DNA from: Verrucomicrobiota bacterium
GTDB lineage: Bacteria > Verrucomicrobiota > Verrucomicrobiia > Limisphaerales > UBA9464
DNA length: 46,183 bases
Reading direction: 5' to 3'
NCBI GenBank assembly: GCA_029865985.1
Contig: JARXAF010000090.1
Span: 1 to 46,183, forward strand
Shown here: positions 35,722-44,503 of the stretch, one piece after another
Position numbering within the stretch: position 1 is the stretch's first letter
How the letters are laid out: each line of letters opens with the position of its first letter
Notes under the pieces: generated by a model
The model's input: only the letters and a program-made list of their open reading frames with translations
Told to the model about the DNA's origin: nothing
The model's database searches: none
Position numbers and translations under genes: made by a program

Positions 35722-36113
35722 AGTTGCTGGCTCTGTTCAACCCGCGCTCCTGGTTTTCTAGGGGTCAACCCGACCCGCTCAGTCCCCTCCACAGAACCTC
35801 GGGCCTGGGCGGGGTGCCGATCGGTTCTGTAAAGGCCTTGCCGGAAACCTTGGCTCGGCGATTTTTCTCGTTCGAAAACCAACGCTTGCCGGCGCGGAAT
35901 CTCATCCAGGGCGAGTTGCAACTCCCCGCCGTGACCCCGGTGCGCAATGACCTCGTTGAGGACGATGTCGAACTGGTCCGTCGTCGCCGAGAAACCCGAT
36001 TGCTGCATGAAACCCGACCGCCGGGAGCTGGCGGAACCCACGACCCCGAACTGGCCGTCAATCGCCTGAGGAACCGGGAACCGGTGACCCATCGATTGGT
36101 AGCACGGGATTGA
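35718..36113 (+). CDS. Hypothetical protein coupled to mraZ
   Basis: 131 aa, not recognised. In the track it is hidden inside the ORF 35466-36113, but the ATG at 35718 overlaps the mraZ stop in ATGA, and the stop lies 15 bp before rsmH. This spacing is the same as between the proven genes here. The protein is basic and soluble-looking (RRFFSFENQRLPARNL, VEDDVELVRRRRETRLL) with no signal or membrane span. An extra gene between mraZ and rsmH is unusual. It could be a small division-related or RNA-associated protein; no function is claimed. Confidence 0.6.
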   Translation: MKLLALFNPRSWFSRGQPDPLSPLHRTSGLGGVPIGSVKALPETLARRFFSFENQRLPARNLIQGELQLPAVTPVRNDLVEDDVELVRRRRETRLLHETRPPGAGGTHDPELAVNRLRNREPVTHRLVARD

Positions 36114-36128
36114 ACGCACTCATGCCGC

Positions 36129-37070
36129 GTGTCCCTGTTTTCACATCAACCCGTTCTGCTGACCGAAGTGGTGACTTCACTCCAACCCAAGGCTCACGGC
36201 CGCTACCTGGATGGCACTCTGGGCGGTGGTGGTCACGCTTCGGCGATTTTGGAGGCGAGCTCTCCGGATGGTTTTCTCTACGGATGCGACCGGGACGCCG
36301 AAGCTCTGGCGGCCGCCCATGATCGTTTGAAACCTTACGGCGACCGATTCAAGACCCGTCAGTGCAATTTCACCGAGGCAGACCGTTGGATCGCACCCCA
36401 GTCCTTGGACGGAGTTCTCCTCGATCTCGGTGTCAGTTCCCACCAACTGGACACGCCTGAGCGCGGGTTCTCTTTCCAAAAAGACGGTCCCTTGGACATG
36501 CGCATGGACCAGAACGGGACAGGCCCCACCGCGGCGGACTTGGTCAACAGCCTGCCCGCAGATGAATTGGCCGACTTGTTCTGGAAACTGGGGGATGAGC
36601 GTCATTCGCGCAAAATCGCCCGAGCCATCGAAACCGAGCGCCGCAATCGCCCCTTCACGACCACCGGGCAACTGGCGCAGTTCATCGAGCGTATTTGCCC
36701 CCGTCGCGGAGCACCGACCCATCCCGCCACCCGCTGTTTCCAGGCACTGAGAATCGCCACCAACGATGAGCTGACATCGGTCCAAGACGGGCTGGAACGG
36801 GCCTTCCGTCTCCTGATTCCGGGCGGGCGGCTCGCAGTCATCAGCTTCCAATCCCTCGAAGATCGCATCGTCAAAGAGTTCATGCGCCGGGAAGCCCGGG
36901 ACTACGACTTCGAAGGGCCGGAAGATCATCCGGATTTTCGGCACCCTCGACATCCCCGGGGCAAGGAACTCGCCAGAAAAGGTCTCGTGGCTTCGGAGTC
37001 CGAACTCGACACCAACCCAAGAGCCCGCAGTGCACGACTGCGCGTGCTGGAACGCCTCCCGGAACCATGA
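36129..37070 (+). CDS. rsmH: 16S rRNA (cytosine(1402)-N4)-methyltransferase
   Basis: 313 aa from a GTG start. SAM-binding motif YLDGTLGGGGHASAIL near the N-terminus, FTEADRWI, LDLGVSSHQLDTPERGFSF near residue 100, GPLDMRMD, and the late ISFQSLEDRIVKEFMR segment are all characteristic. It methylates C1402 of 16S rRNA. It lies in its usual position after mraZ in the dcw cluster and overlaps the next gene in ATGA (37067-37070). Confidence 0.96.
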   Translation: MSLFSHQPVLLTEVVTSLQPKAHGRYLDGTLGGGGHASAILEASSPDGFLYGCDRDAEALAAAHDRLKPYGDRFKTRQCNFTEADRWIAPQSLDGVLLDLGVSSHQLDTPERGFSFQKDGPLDMRMDQNGTGPTAADLVNSLPADELADLFWKLGDERHSRKIARAIETERRNRPFTTTGQLAQFIERICPRRGAPTHPATRCFQALRIATNDELTSVQDGLERAFRLLIPGGRLAVISFQSLEDRIVKEFMRREARDYDFEGPEDHPDFRHPRHPRGKELARKGLVASESELDTNPRARSARLRVLERLPEP

Positions 37071-37459
37071 GCACCAAAAACCGTTCCGAAATGCGGCTGG
37101 GGACCATCGTGCGAGCCATGCTGGGTTCCGCACTCATCGCAACTTTGGGATTCTTGTGGATCCTTCAAAGCCGGGCCCACCAACGGCTTCAAGATCAGAT
37201 CAGCCAATTTCGCACCCAATGCACCGTGCTGGAGCGCTCCATCGGAAGGGATCAGCAGGAGATTGAAAAACTCCTCACCCGACCGGCTCTCATCCGCCGT
37301 ATCCAGGAACTCAAGCTGGGGTTGACCAACATCGCCTACCGCCAGGTGATCCATGTCACCAACCCCACTCCCGGCAGCATCCCCTCTTCCGAACTCACCC
37401 GTCATGCGGTTCCACCAACTGCCCCCGCCCCACCTCTGGCGGTGGCCGTTCCTCGCTGA
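37067..37459 (+). CDS. ftsL: FtsL-like division protein
   Basis: 130 aa bitopic protein: basic cytoplasmic N-terminus, one membrane helix (MLGSALIATLGFLWILQ), then a periplasmic coiled coil (QDQISQFRTQCTVLERSIGR), ending in a proline-rich tail. FtsL sequences are poorly conserved; the call rests on this architecture and on the position between rsmH and ftsI. It would recruit FtsI/FtsW through FtsB-like partners. Confidence 0.8.
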   Translation: MSTKNRSEMRLGTIVRAMLGSALIATLGFLWILQSRAHQRLQDQISQFRTQCTVLERSIGRDQQEIEKLLTRPALIRRIQELKLGLTNIAYRQVIHVTNPTPGSIPSSELTRHAVPPTAPAPPLAVAVPR

Positions 37460-37467
37460 AACCTGAA

Positions 37468-39633
37468 ATGACCCAGCCGACACCCCCCGACAAGACGCTG
37501 ACTGGACTGACCGTCCTGTTCTGTGTCGTGTTCGCCGGGCTGGCCGGTCGGTTGATTTACATTCAAGGCATTCGTCCCGATTCACCCCGGTACACACTGG
37601 GAGCCTCTCCGGCTCGCACCAGCTACATCCCGGCTCCTCGAGGAGAACTGCTCGATCGACGCGGCGAACGACTGGCCTACTCGCAATACGCGTACAACCT
37701 GCGAGCCAATCCAGTGGTGATCAGCAATCAAGCCCCTCATTTGGCGGCCCTGCTTTCACCGCTGTTGTCCATTCCCGCCGGCGTTTTGGAAGACCGCCTG
37801 AATGTGCGGCCCGAGCTGCGTTGGAAGCCGCATTTCAACACCAACTCCACCGGTTTGGTCGCCACCCAGTGGGTACAGATTCTCTACACCAACCAGAGTG
37901 TTCTGCTGGCTTCCAACCTGTCTTACGTGGAATGGACGCGGGTCCACACCAATCTGAAAACCTTCCGCTCCCCGGAGGAACGACAACTTCTGGCGGCATC
38001 GGCGGCGGTGGCCCATCGCAGGACCAACAGTCCCCCCATCGCTGCCTGGAACCTGCTGGCCAAATATCGTTTCCGGAAGGAAATCGCCCGAGACAACCGG
38101 TCGATCAACCTCGCGCTGAAACGGATCCAACCCCAATTGAAGGAAGTGCGGGAAAACGGGATCACTGCCGAGATCATGGAGCGGCGCGTGATGCCGCACG
38201 GCGAACTGGCCACTCCACTCCTGGGGACCACCACCAACGGGGTCATTCCCATCGTTGAATACCGCACGGCGACCAACCGCATCCGAGTCCGCACCCGAGA
38301 ATTGCCGCCCGAAATCCACGGTGCCGACGGCATCGAGCGGCAGTTCAACGACGAGCTTGAAGGTGTCGCCGGACAGGCAGTGATCCGACGGGGCAAAGGA
38401 CGCGAATTGGCCGGCAGTCGTGAAATGGATTTACCTGCTCAGCCCGGCGCCAATGTCCGGCTGACCATCGACGCCAACCTCCAGTACGTCGCGGAAAACG
38501 CGTTGCGACAGGGGATGTCCAAGCTCAAGCCCAACTGGATGTCGGCCATTCTGGTCCGGCCGTCGACCGGAGAAATTCTCGCTCTGGCCAACGCCACGGA
38601 CCCCGACTACTCCCCGGCCCACCAGCCCAACTCAGCGGCACCGAGCGGCGGCCCGCGCAAACCCCAGCATCGCAATCATGCGGTGTCCGAGTTGGTGGAA
38701 CCCGGCTCCACCTTCAAGCTGGTCACCTACTCGGCAGCCCTGGAAGCGCTCCCCGGACGCAACCTGTCTCCCAGTTCTCGGATCGACTGCGAAGGCGGCA
38801 CTTGGCGACCGCCGGCCGGACGCAAGAAACCCATCGCCGATGCACGCGGCCACAAACTCCATACGGTCACCCTCGAGGAAGCCTTCGCTGCATCCTCCAA
38901 CGTCGGTGCCGCCAAACTGGGATATGCCCTCTGGGATCCCGCCGCACCGCCGCGATCCACCGCACTCGTGAAATACGCCGAAGCCTTCGGTTTCACCCGA
39001 CGGACCGGCATTCTCTGCGGCGGAGAGCCCAACACACGAATCCCCGCCTGGGACGGCCTCGGCACCCAACTCATCCTCTCCTACGGCTACGGCATCTACG
39101 CCACCCCTCTCCAAATCACCATGGCCTACGCCGCCGTAGCCAATGACGGCATCCTCATGGAGCCCATGCTGGTGAAATCGGTGGAAAGCCCCTCGGGCAG
39201 CGTGATTCGCCATATTGCCCCGCGTCAGGTAGGCCGAGCGGTTCGCTCCGAAACGGCCAAACAACTGGTGCAACTCCTGACCGCCGTGGTGAGCCCCAAA
39301 GGCACTGGCAAGGATGCCGCACTCGACGACTACACGGTCGCTGGCAAGACCGGAACGGCCAACAAGATGACCCAGGCTCACATGGCCGCCGGCGTCACTG
39401 CCCATTTCAGTACTTTCGTGGGATTCCTTCCAGCGGAGAACCCTCAGATTTGCCTGCTGGTCTGCGCAGACGAACCCACCGGATCGGACGGACGGGCCGC
39501 CTACGGAGCCGCCTGCGTGCCGGTCTTCAAGGAAATTGCCCGAGAGACCGCCAGCTATCTGACCATCCCGCCATCCCCCGTCCTTGCGGTCAGTGGGTCT
39601 GCCGCCGAACGCACCGCCCTATCGCGTCACTGA
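37468..39633 (+). CDS. ftsI: Division-specific transpeptidase FtsI (PBP3) with long pedestal
   Basis: 721 aa class B PBP; proteobacterial FtsI is near 590 aa. N-terminal membrane helix (TGLTVLFCVVFAGLAGRLIYI), RGELLDRRGERLAYS pedestal motif, then an enlarged region at about 95-270 with no recognised domain, then the transpeptidase: S414 in EPGSTFKL, SSN triad at 476-478 (AASSNVGAAKL) and KTGT at 627-630. It cross-links septal peptidoglycan together with FtsW. The next gene starts one base after the stop. Confidence 0.95.
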   Translation: MTQPTPPDKTLTGLTVLFCVVFAGLAGRLIYIQGIRPDSPRYTLGASPARTSYIPAPRGELLDRRGERLAYSQYAYNLRANPVVISNQAPHLAALLSPLLSIPAGVLEDRLNVRPELRWKPHFNTNSTGLVATQWVQILYTNQSVLLASNLSYVEWTRVHTNLKTFRSPEERQLLAASAAVAHRRTNSPPIAAWNLLAKYRFRKEIARDNRSINLALKRIQPQLKEVRENGITAEIMERRVMPHGELATPLLGTTTNGVIPIVEYRTATNRIRVRTRELPPEIHGADGIERQFNDELEGVAGQAVIRRGKGRELAGSREMDLPAQPGANVRLTIDANLQYVAENALRQGMSKLKPNWMSAILVRPSTGEILALANATDPDYSPAHQPNSAAPSGGPRKPQHRNHAVSELVEPGSTFKLVTYSAALEALPGRNLSPSSRIDCEGGTWRPPAGRKKPIADARGHKLHTVTLEEAFAASSNVGAAKLGYALWDPAAPPRSTALVKYAEAFGFTRRTGILCGGEPNTRIPAWDGLGTQLILSYGYGIYATPLQITMAYAAVANDGILMEPMLVKSVESPSGSVIRHIAPRQVGRAVRSETAKQLVQLLTAVVSPKGTGKDAALDDYTVAGKTGTANKMTQAHMAAGVTAHFSTFVGFLPAENPQICLLVCADEPTGSDGRAAYGAACVPVFKEIARETASYLTIPPSPVLAVSGSAAERTALSRH

Positions 39634-39634
39634 C

Positions 39635-40825
39635 ATGCTGACCGCGGAACCCATCCTCTCACCAGCGACCGAGGCTTCGGCTACGAAGGCATCGACGGCC
39701 GCATGCCGTCCAAACCGCTCCGCCCACAGCGGCAGCGAAACCTCGAAGTTCCCGCGGCGCATCGGCACAGCGGATCGCTCAGTGATCGATCCGCTGGCCA
39801 TCCGGCTTCGGCAAGCCCCCAGCGAACATCCGCTGCAACGACTTGATCTGTGTCGGATCGCCAAACAAGGCCGCATCTCCGCAGCGCTTGCCTGCTTCGT
39901 TCATGCGCTGCTCACCCAGGCGGGGCGTCGACCAGCCTTGCTCACTCCCGAAGGCGGACTCATCGCTGGCCGACTTTTTCCGCAACGACCGACCATCAGC
40001 GACGCTCCCGAGTGGGAACGACTCTTGGCGACCCATGTCCGCTCGGGGGGTGATTGCCTGATCACCGAAGAGGACGCGGAAATCCAGGAGTTGCTCAGTG
40101 GAGTGACGGCCCGCTCCGATTTCCAACAACCGTCTACGCCGCGTCTCTGGATCAAGCCGCAGGCATTGCATTGGCGCGGAAGCCGATTGCAAGTCCTCAG
40201 CACCGACGGCAGAGCCCGAATGGCCCACCTGCCACTGGTCGGCGGATCCAATCTCAAGGCCCTCGATCTCGCCCTGAATCTGGTCATCAACGCGGGCTGC
40301 TGCCCAACCCAATCGTTGGCCACCCTGCCCCTGTTGGAGGCTCCGACTGGGCTCCTCGAACCGGTCCATGCCGGGCAGCCCTACGGTGTTTTCGTGGATC
40401 GCGCCGCATCGGCCGCCGATCTGACGGAATTGCTCAATGAGGCACGCACCTTGTCCGGCCGTCGCATCCTTCTCGTGGTCGGAATCCGCGGAAGCACGAC
40501 GCTGGAAGAACGCCAAGCCATGGGTGCTGCGGCGGCGCTGGCAGACGAGGTCGTTTTCACCAGCGACAATCCTCGCCACGTGCCAGTACCGGCCATTCTG
40601 GCTGACTTGCAATCCGGACTGGGCGGCAAAGCCATCGAAGAACCCGACCGCCACACGGCGATCACGACCGCCATCCGGATGGCCAAGTCCGATGACCTCG
40701 TGCTCATCGTGGGCAAAGGCGGCAAACCCCTTCAGGAAATCGGCGGTGCGGTCATTCCCTGGGATGATCGGATGCATGCTCTGGACGCACTGGCCGGGCG
40801 CGGATGGGTGGGAGATTCACTATGA
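39635..40825 (+). CDS. Degenerate MurE-like protein (Mur ligase C-terminal domain kept, P-loop lost)
   Basis: 396 aa from the ATG at 39635, which directly follows the ftsI stop; the track's 39584 start lies inside ftsI. Residues 235-390 align well by eye with MurE: LLEPVHAGQPYGVFVD, TSDNPR at 309-314 and GKGGKPLQEIGG at 360. Upstream, the ATP-binding TGTNGKTT is replaced by RIAKQGRISA (74-83), VDYAHTP by VDRAASA, GRFN by GGSN, and the UDP-binding N-terminal domain with its DSR motif is missing. The middle domain is also about half normal size. It probably cannot be an active ligase. It sits in the murE slot and is ATGA-coupled to the next gene. Confidence 0.75.
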   Translation: MLTAEPILSPATEASATKASTAACRPNRSAHSGSETSKFPRRIGTADRSVIDPLAIRLRQAPSEHPLQRLDLCRIAKQGRISAALACFVHALLTQAGRRPALLTPEGGLIAGRLFPQRPTISDAPEWERLLATHVRSGGDCLITEEDAEIQELLSGVTARSDFQQPSTPRLWIKPQALHWRGSRLQVLSTDGRARMAHLPLVGGSNLKALDLALNLVINAGCCPTQSLATLPLLEAPTGLLEPVHAGQPYGVFVDRAASAADLTELLNEARTLSGRRILLVVGIRGSTTLEERQAMGAAAALADEVVFTSDNPRHVPVPAILADLQSGLGGKAIEEPDRHTAITTAIRMAKSDDLVLIVGKGGKPLQEIGGAVIPWDDRMHALDALAGRGWVGDSL

Positions 40826-41574
40826 GCACATTGCCCAAACCCCATTTGCTCGGTCTCTTGGCGGGCCTATTCATGGCCTCGGGCCTGGTCGTCTCCACGA
40901 CGCTGCTCACGCGGACCTGGCTCAAGGTGGCTGACGCTGAATCCATCACCGTGACCGGATCGTCCCGTCGAAATGTGAGCTCCGACCTCGTCGTGTGGCG
41001 TGGTTCGCTAACGGTCGAAAGCCCGACGCTCATGGCCGCACAAGCGCTGCTGAGCCAACAAGAAAGTGTTACCCGCGGTTTCCTCACAACCCAGGGCGTC
41101 ACCAACACCCATTTCCATCCGATCGCCATCCAGCGCATCCAAGTCCGCGGCGCCAAGCAATCCGGCGAAGCGGAGGGCGAAGCAGAAAACCCCACGACCC
41201 GCTTCCGCCTCAGCCGAACCATCGAGGTGCGTTCGGGCGACATCGACACGGTGCTGAGCATGGATGCCAAGACCTCTCAATTGGTCAATCAGGGCATCGA
41301 GTTCACCGCAACCCCTCCGGAGTTTGTCTGGACCAAGGCCGGTGAAGCCAAGATCGAGATGCTCGCCGATGCAGCCCGCGATGCCCGCGCCCGAGCCGAA
41401 CAAATCGTCTCCCAAGGCGGACGCTCCATCTCGCGGATGCGTTCGGCCAAGATGGGCGTCTTCCAAGTGACTCCCCTTTATTCCACCCAGAACACCTGGG
41501 ACGGAATGAACGACACCACCTCGCGGGAAAAAACCGTCACGGCCGTGGTGAATGCGAGCTACGCCCTGAAATGA
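40822..41574 (+). CDS. SIMPL-domain (DUF541) envelope protein
   Basis: 250 aa from the ATG at 40822, which overlaps the previous stop (ATGA, 40822-40825). One N-terminal membrane/signal helix (LLGLLAGLFMASGLVVSTTLL), then the SIMPL fold: SITVTGSSRRNVSSDLVVW at the start, repeated helices such as AKIEMLADAARDARARAEQI, and the C-terminal EKTVTAVVNASYAL strand. Similar proteins are periplasmic and of unclear function (oxidative or envelope stress). A SIMPL gene between the murE and murF slots of a dcw cluster is unusual. Its stop overlaps murF (ATGA, 41571-41574). Confidence 0.85.
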   Translation: MSTLPKPHLLGLLAGLFMASGLVVSTTLLTRTWLKVADAESITVTGSSRRNVSSDLVVWRGSLTVESPTLMAAQALLSQQESVTRGFLTTQGVTNTHFHPIAIQRIQVRGAKQSGEAEGEAENPTTRFRLSRTIEVRSGDIDTVLSMDAKTSQLVNQGIEFTATPPEFVWTKAGEAKIEMLADAARDARARAEQIVSQGGRSISRMRSAKMGVFQVTPLYSTQNTWDGMNDTTSREKTVTAVVNASYALK

Positions 41575-42974
41575 TGGAACCGGTGACACTCCAATTCATC
41601 GCCGAAGCCTCCGGGGGGATTTTGCATCCTCTCGAGGCGGGCTGCATGACGGTGTCCGGCCTCTGCACCGATTCGCGCCGTCTCCAAGCAGGCGAACTGT
41701 TCTTGGCGCTCCGCGGTGAACGCTTTGATGGGCACGATTTCCTCAAAGACCCCACTCTCAAGACCGCCGCGGCCGTCTTGATTTCTGAAGATCGACGGGC
41801 CGACGTGCCTCCTGGTTTGCCCGTCGTCACGGTCCAGGACACCCGCGCCGCCTTGGGACGCATTGCCGCCGCCTACCGGAAAGGGTTTTCAATTCCAGTG
41901 TTTTGTGTGGCCGGCTCCAACGGCAAGACGACCACCAAGGAATTGCTCGCGGCCTTACTGGAGACGCAAATCCCGACCCTCCGTTCCCAGGCCAGCTTCA
42001 ACAACGACATCGGCGTCCCGCTGAGCCTTCTCGGAATCAACCCCTCTCACCGGGCGGCCGTTCTGGAAGCCGGCACCAATCATCCCGGGGAACTGGCCCC
42101 GCTGATCCAGCAAATCGCCCCTCGATACGGGTTGGTCCCACAAATCGGCCGTGAGCATCTGGAACATTTCGGCGATCTGAACGGGGTCGTCGACGAGGAG
42201 TGCGCTCTGGGCGAAAACCTGCCCGCCGACGGCATCTTGTTCCTGAATGGTGATTGCGAAGCGGCTCGACCGCTGGCCGCCCGCACTCATGCCCGCGTGG
42301 TCCGCACCGGCTTCGGCCCAGAGAATTCATGGCGTGCGCGCATTCTGGAAAACGGCTGGAACTTCACCCGGTTTGAAATCATCGCACCCCAGGCCGAATG
42401 GTGCGGGGTTTTTGAGATCGCAGTACCCGGCCGTCACATGGTCTCCAACGCCACCTTGGCACTGGCAGCCGCCGCTGAATTGCACATTCGGCCCGAGGCA
42501 GCCCGACAGGCACTGGCCCGTTTTTCCGGAGCCAAACAGCGCCTTCAATGGTCCGAGCAGCGCGGAATCCGCTGGCTCGACGACACGTACAACGCCAACG
42601 CCGATTCCACCCTGGCCTCGCTCCAGACACTTTCAGATCTCCCGTGCACCGGGCGCCGGGTGGCCGTGTTGGGCGACATGGCTGAACTGGGGGAACACAC
42701 CGACGAAGCCCATCGGGAAATCGGAGCCGCGGCCCATCGGCTGGGCATTGACCTGCTGGTTTGCATCGGACGCTCGGCCAAGTACACTGCTGCTGGAGCT
42801 TTCGGAATGCATCAGGTGCTCGCGTTCCCCGATGTGGAGCAAGCCGTGCCTGCGCTGCGACCCCTCATCCGATCCGGTGACTGCATTTTGGCCAAGGCCT
42901 CCCGGAGCAGCCGACTCGAACGTCTCTTCGAGGCGCTCAAAACAGAAACGGTTGAATGCGGGGATAACCGCTGA
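41571..42974 (+). CDS. murF: UDP-MurNAc-tripeptide--D-Ala-D-Ala ligase
   Basis: 467 aa, normal length. N-terminal domain with CTDSRRLQAGELFLALRGE (substrate-binding DSR motif), P-loop VAGSNGKTTTKELLAALL near residue 112, central SFNNDIGVPLSLL, EAGTNHPGELAPL, and a complete C-terminal domain (WLDDTYNANADSTLASL, VLGDMAELGEHT). It adds D-Ala-D-Ala to complete the UDP-MurNAc pentapeptide. All catalytic motifs are intact, in contrast to the MurE-like gene two positions upstream. Confidence 0.96.
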   Translation: MMEPVTLQFIAEASGGILHPLEAGCMTVSGLCTDSRRLQAGELFLALRGERFDGHDFLKDPTLKTAAAVLISEDRRADVPPGLPVVTVQDTRAALGRIAAAYRKGFSIPVFCVAGSNGKTTTKELLAALLETQIPTLRSQASFNNDIGVPLSLLGINPSHRAAVLEAGTNHPGELAPLIQQIAPRYGLVPQIGREHLEHFGDLNGVVDEECALGENLPADGILFLNGDCEAARPLAARTHARVVRTGFGPENSWRARILENGWNFTRFEIIAPQAEWCGVFEIAVPGRHMVSNATLALAAAAELHIRPEAARQALARFSGAKQRLQWSEQRGIRWLDDTYNANADSTLASLQTLSDLPCTGRRVAVLGDMAELGEHTDEAHREIGAAAHRLGIDLLVCIGRSAKYTAAGAFGMHQVLAFPDVEQAVPALRPLIRSGDCILAKASRSSRLERLFEALKTETVECGDNR

Positions 42975-42980
42975 CCCAGC

Positions 42981-44105
42981 ATGCTCTACAAGCTTTCAGA
43001 ATTATTCCCGACAGTCCCTTGGACGGTGTTCAAGTATGTCACCTTCCGCAGTGCTGGCGCCGCCATCACCGCCTTGGTGCTGAGTTGGCTCATGGGTCCT
43101 CGAGTCATCGAGGGTCTTCGGAATCTCAAATTCCGCCAGGACTACCAGCCCAAGGATGTTCGCAGTCCGGGCGATGCCACAGCCGCAGCCGCCGATCTGG
43201 CCAAACGGGGCACCCCCACCATGGGCGGAGTCCTGATCATGCTCGTCTTGGACATCTCGGTCTTCCTCTGGGCCCGCCCTAACATCTTGGTGATCCTCAC
43301 GATGCTTTCCCTGCTGGTGTTGGCCTTCTTGGGCTTCTACGACGATTGGCTAAAGGTCAGCAAACAAAGCGCAGCGGGCGCTCAGTCCCGGGTAAAGTGG
43401 ATTGTCCAAATCCTGCTGGCACTGGTGGTTGGAATCTATCTCTGGCAATTGCCCTCCACCCGCGGCTTGGTGACCGACATCCAAATCCCCTTCTTCAAGG
43501 ACCCCATCCTACGAGCCGTCCCTTGGATCGGCATTCCCCTAGTGGCTCTGACCATCATCGGCAGTTCCAATGCAGTGAATTTGACCGACGGCATGGACGG
43601 TCTGGCCATCGGCTGCACCCTGATTGTGGCCACGGTGATGCTCATTCTGACCTACCTGTCCGACAACGTGAAGTTGGCCACCTATCTTCAAATCCCCCAC
43701 GTCCGTGGTGCGAGCGAACTGACGGTTGTTTGTGCGGCCTTCATCGGAGCTTCCTTGGGTTTTCTGTGGTTCAACTGCCATCCGGCCGAGGTCTTCATGG
43801 GCGACACCGGCTCGCTGGCCCTGGGCGGCGCACTGGGCATCATGGCCGTCCTGATCCACCAACCGCTGGTACTCCTCATCGCTGGCGGGGTTTTTGTGGC
43901 CGAAGCTGCCAGCGTGATGCTTCAGGTGGGCTGGTTTAAATACACCCGACGCAAGTACGGCGAAGGACGCCGCATCTTCCGCATGGCGCCCTTGCACCAC
44001 CATTTCCAGAAGCTGGGATGGAAGGAATCGAAAATCGTCACACGGTTCTATATCGCCGGAATTCTCTGCGCCGTGGTGGCGTTGAGCACCCTCAAGATCC
44101 GATGA
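42981..44105 (+). CDS. mraY: Phospho-N-acetylmuramoyl-pentapeptide transferase (lipid I synthase)
   Basis: 374 aa polytopic membrane enzyme that moves phospho-MurNAc-pentapeptide to undecaprenyl phosphate. Signatures: KRGTPTMGGVLIM, FYDDWLKVSKQ (DD motif), NLTDGMDGLAIG, MGDTGSLALGG and MAPLHHHFQKLGWKESKIV (HHH). About ten membrane spans. It lies 6 bp after murF. Its stop overlaps an ATG at 44102 (ATGA). Confidence 0.97.
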   Translation: MLYKLSELFPTVPWTVFKYVTFRSAGAAITALVLSWLMGPRVIEGLRNLKFRQDYQPKDVRSPGDATAAAADLAKRGTPTMGGVLIMLVLDISVFLWARPNILVILTMLSLLVLAFLGFYDDWLKVSKQSAAGAQSRVKWIVQILLALVVGIYLWQLPSTRGLVTDIQIPFFKDPILRAVPWIGIPLVALTIIGSSNAVNLTDGMDGLAIGCTLIVATVMLILTYLSDNVKLATYLQIPHVRGASELTVVCAAFIGASLGFLWFNCHPAEVFMGDTGSLALGGALGIMAVLIHQPLVLLIAGGVFVAEAASVMLQVGWFKYTRRKYGEGRRIFRMAPLHHHFQKLGWKESKIVTRFYIAGILCAVVALSTLKIR

Positions 44106-44503
44106 GCGACACCCACCACAACAACCCCAGTTCCGGTCCATCCCAATCCCATGGATTACCGGCTCGAATCTCTGTCCGGATGTTCCTTGATCGCTCCGGT
44201 TTCGGTTGTTTAATGATGGCTCGTCGGCGGCACTCCGTTTCCCTATCGAAACCGTGTCGCATCGCCGCGGCGATTCGTGCATACCCAGCCACAAGCCTCA
44301 TTCTACCATCCACGATCCACGGTTTCGACCGAACTGGATGGGCACCGCTTTTTGGAAACAGTCCTGACAACCGTTTCCGGTCCGCGCTCAACGCGGTCAT
44401 TACCCCTTTCGTCTCGACCCGGGTGGAGGACCCGGTTCGGGACGAATCCGACACAACTCCATCCTCGATCTACGACGCACCGTCTACCTGCCTAATCCCA
44501 TGA
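44102..44503 (+). CDS. Uncharacterised 133-aa ORF in the murD slot
   Basis: No family recognised. The ORF starts in ATGA overlap with the mraY stop and ends in ATGA overlap with the LysM gene start (44500-44503), so it bridges the two exactly. In many dcw clusters this slot holds murD (about 450 aa). The translation (Ser/Arg/Pro-rich) shows no Mur-ligase motif; a stretch [19 protein letters not shown] only faintly recalls the start of MurD. Codon use is less biased than its neighbours, with TTA, CTA, TCT and CCT codons. It may be a real small gene, a relic of an internal deletion of murD, or spacer DNA that happens to be open. Confidence 0.4.
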   Translation: MSDTHHNNPSSGPSQSHGLPARISVRMFLDRSGFGCLMMARRRHSVSLSKPCRIAAAIRAYPATSLILPSTIHGFDRTGWAPLFGNSPDNRFRSALNAVITPFVSTRVEDPVRDESDTTPSSIYDAPSTCLIP

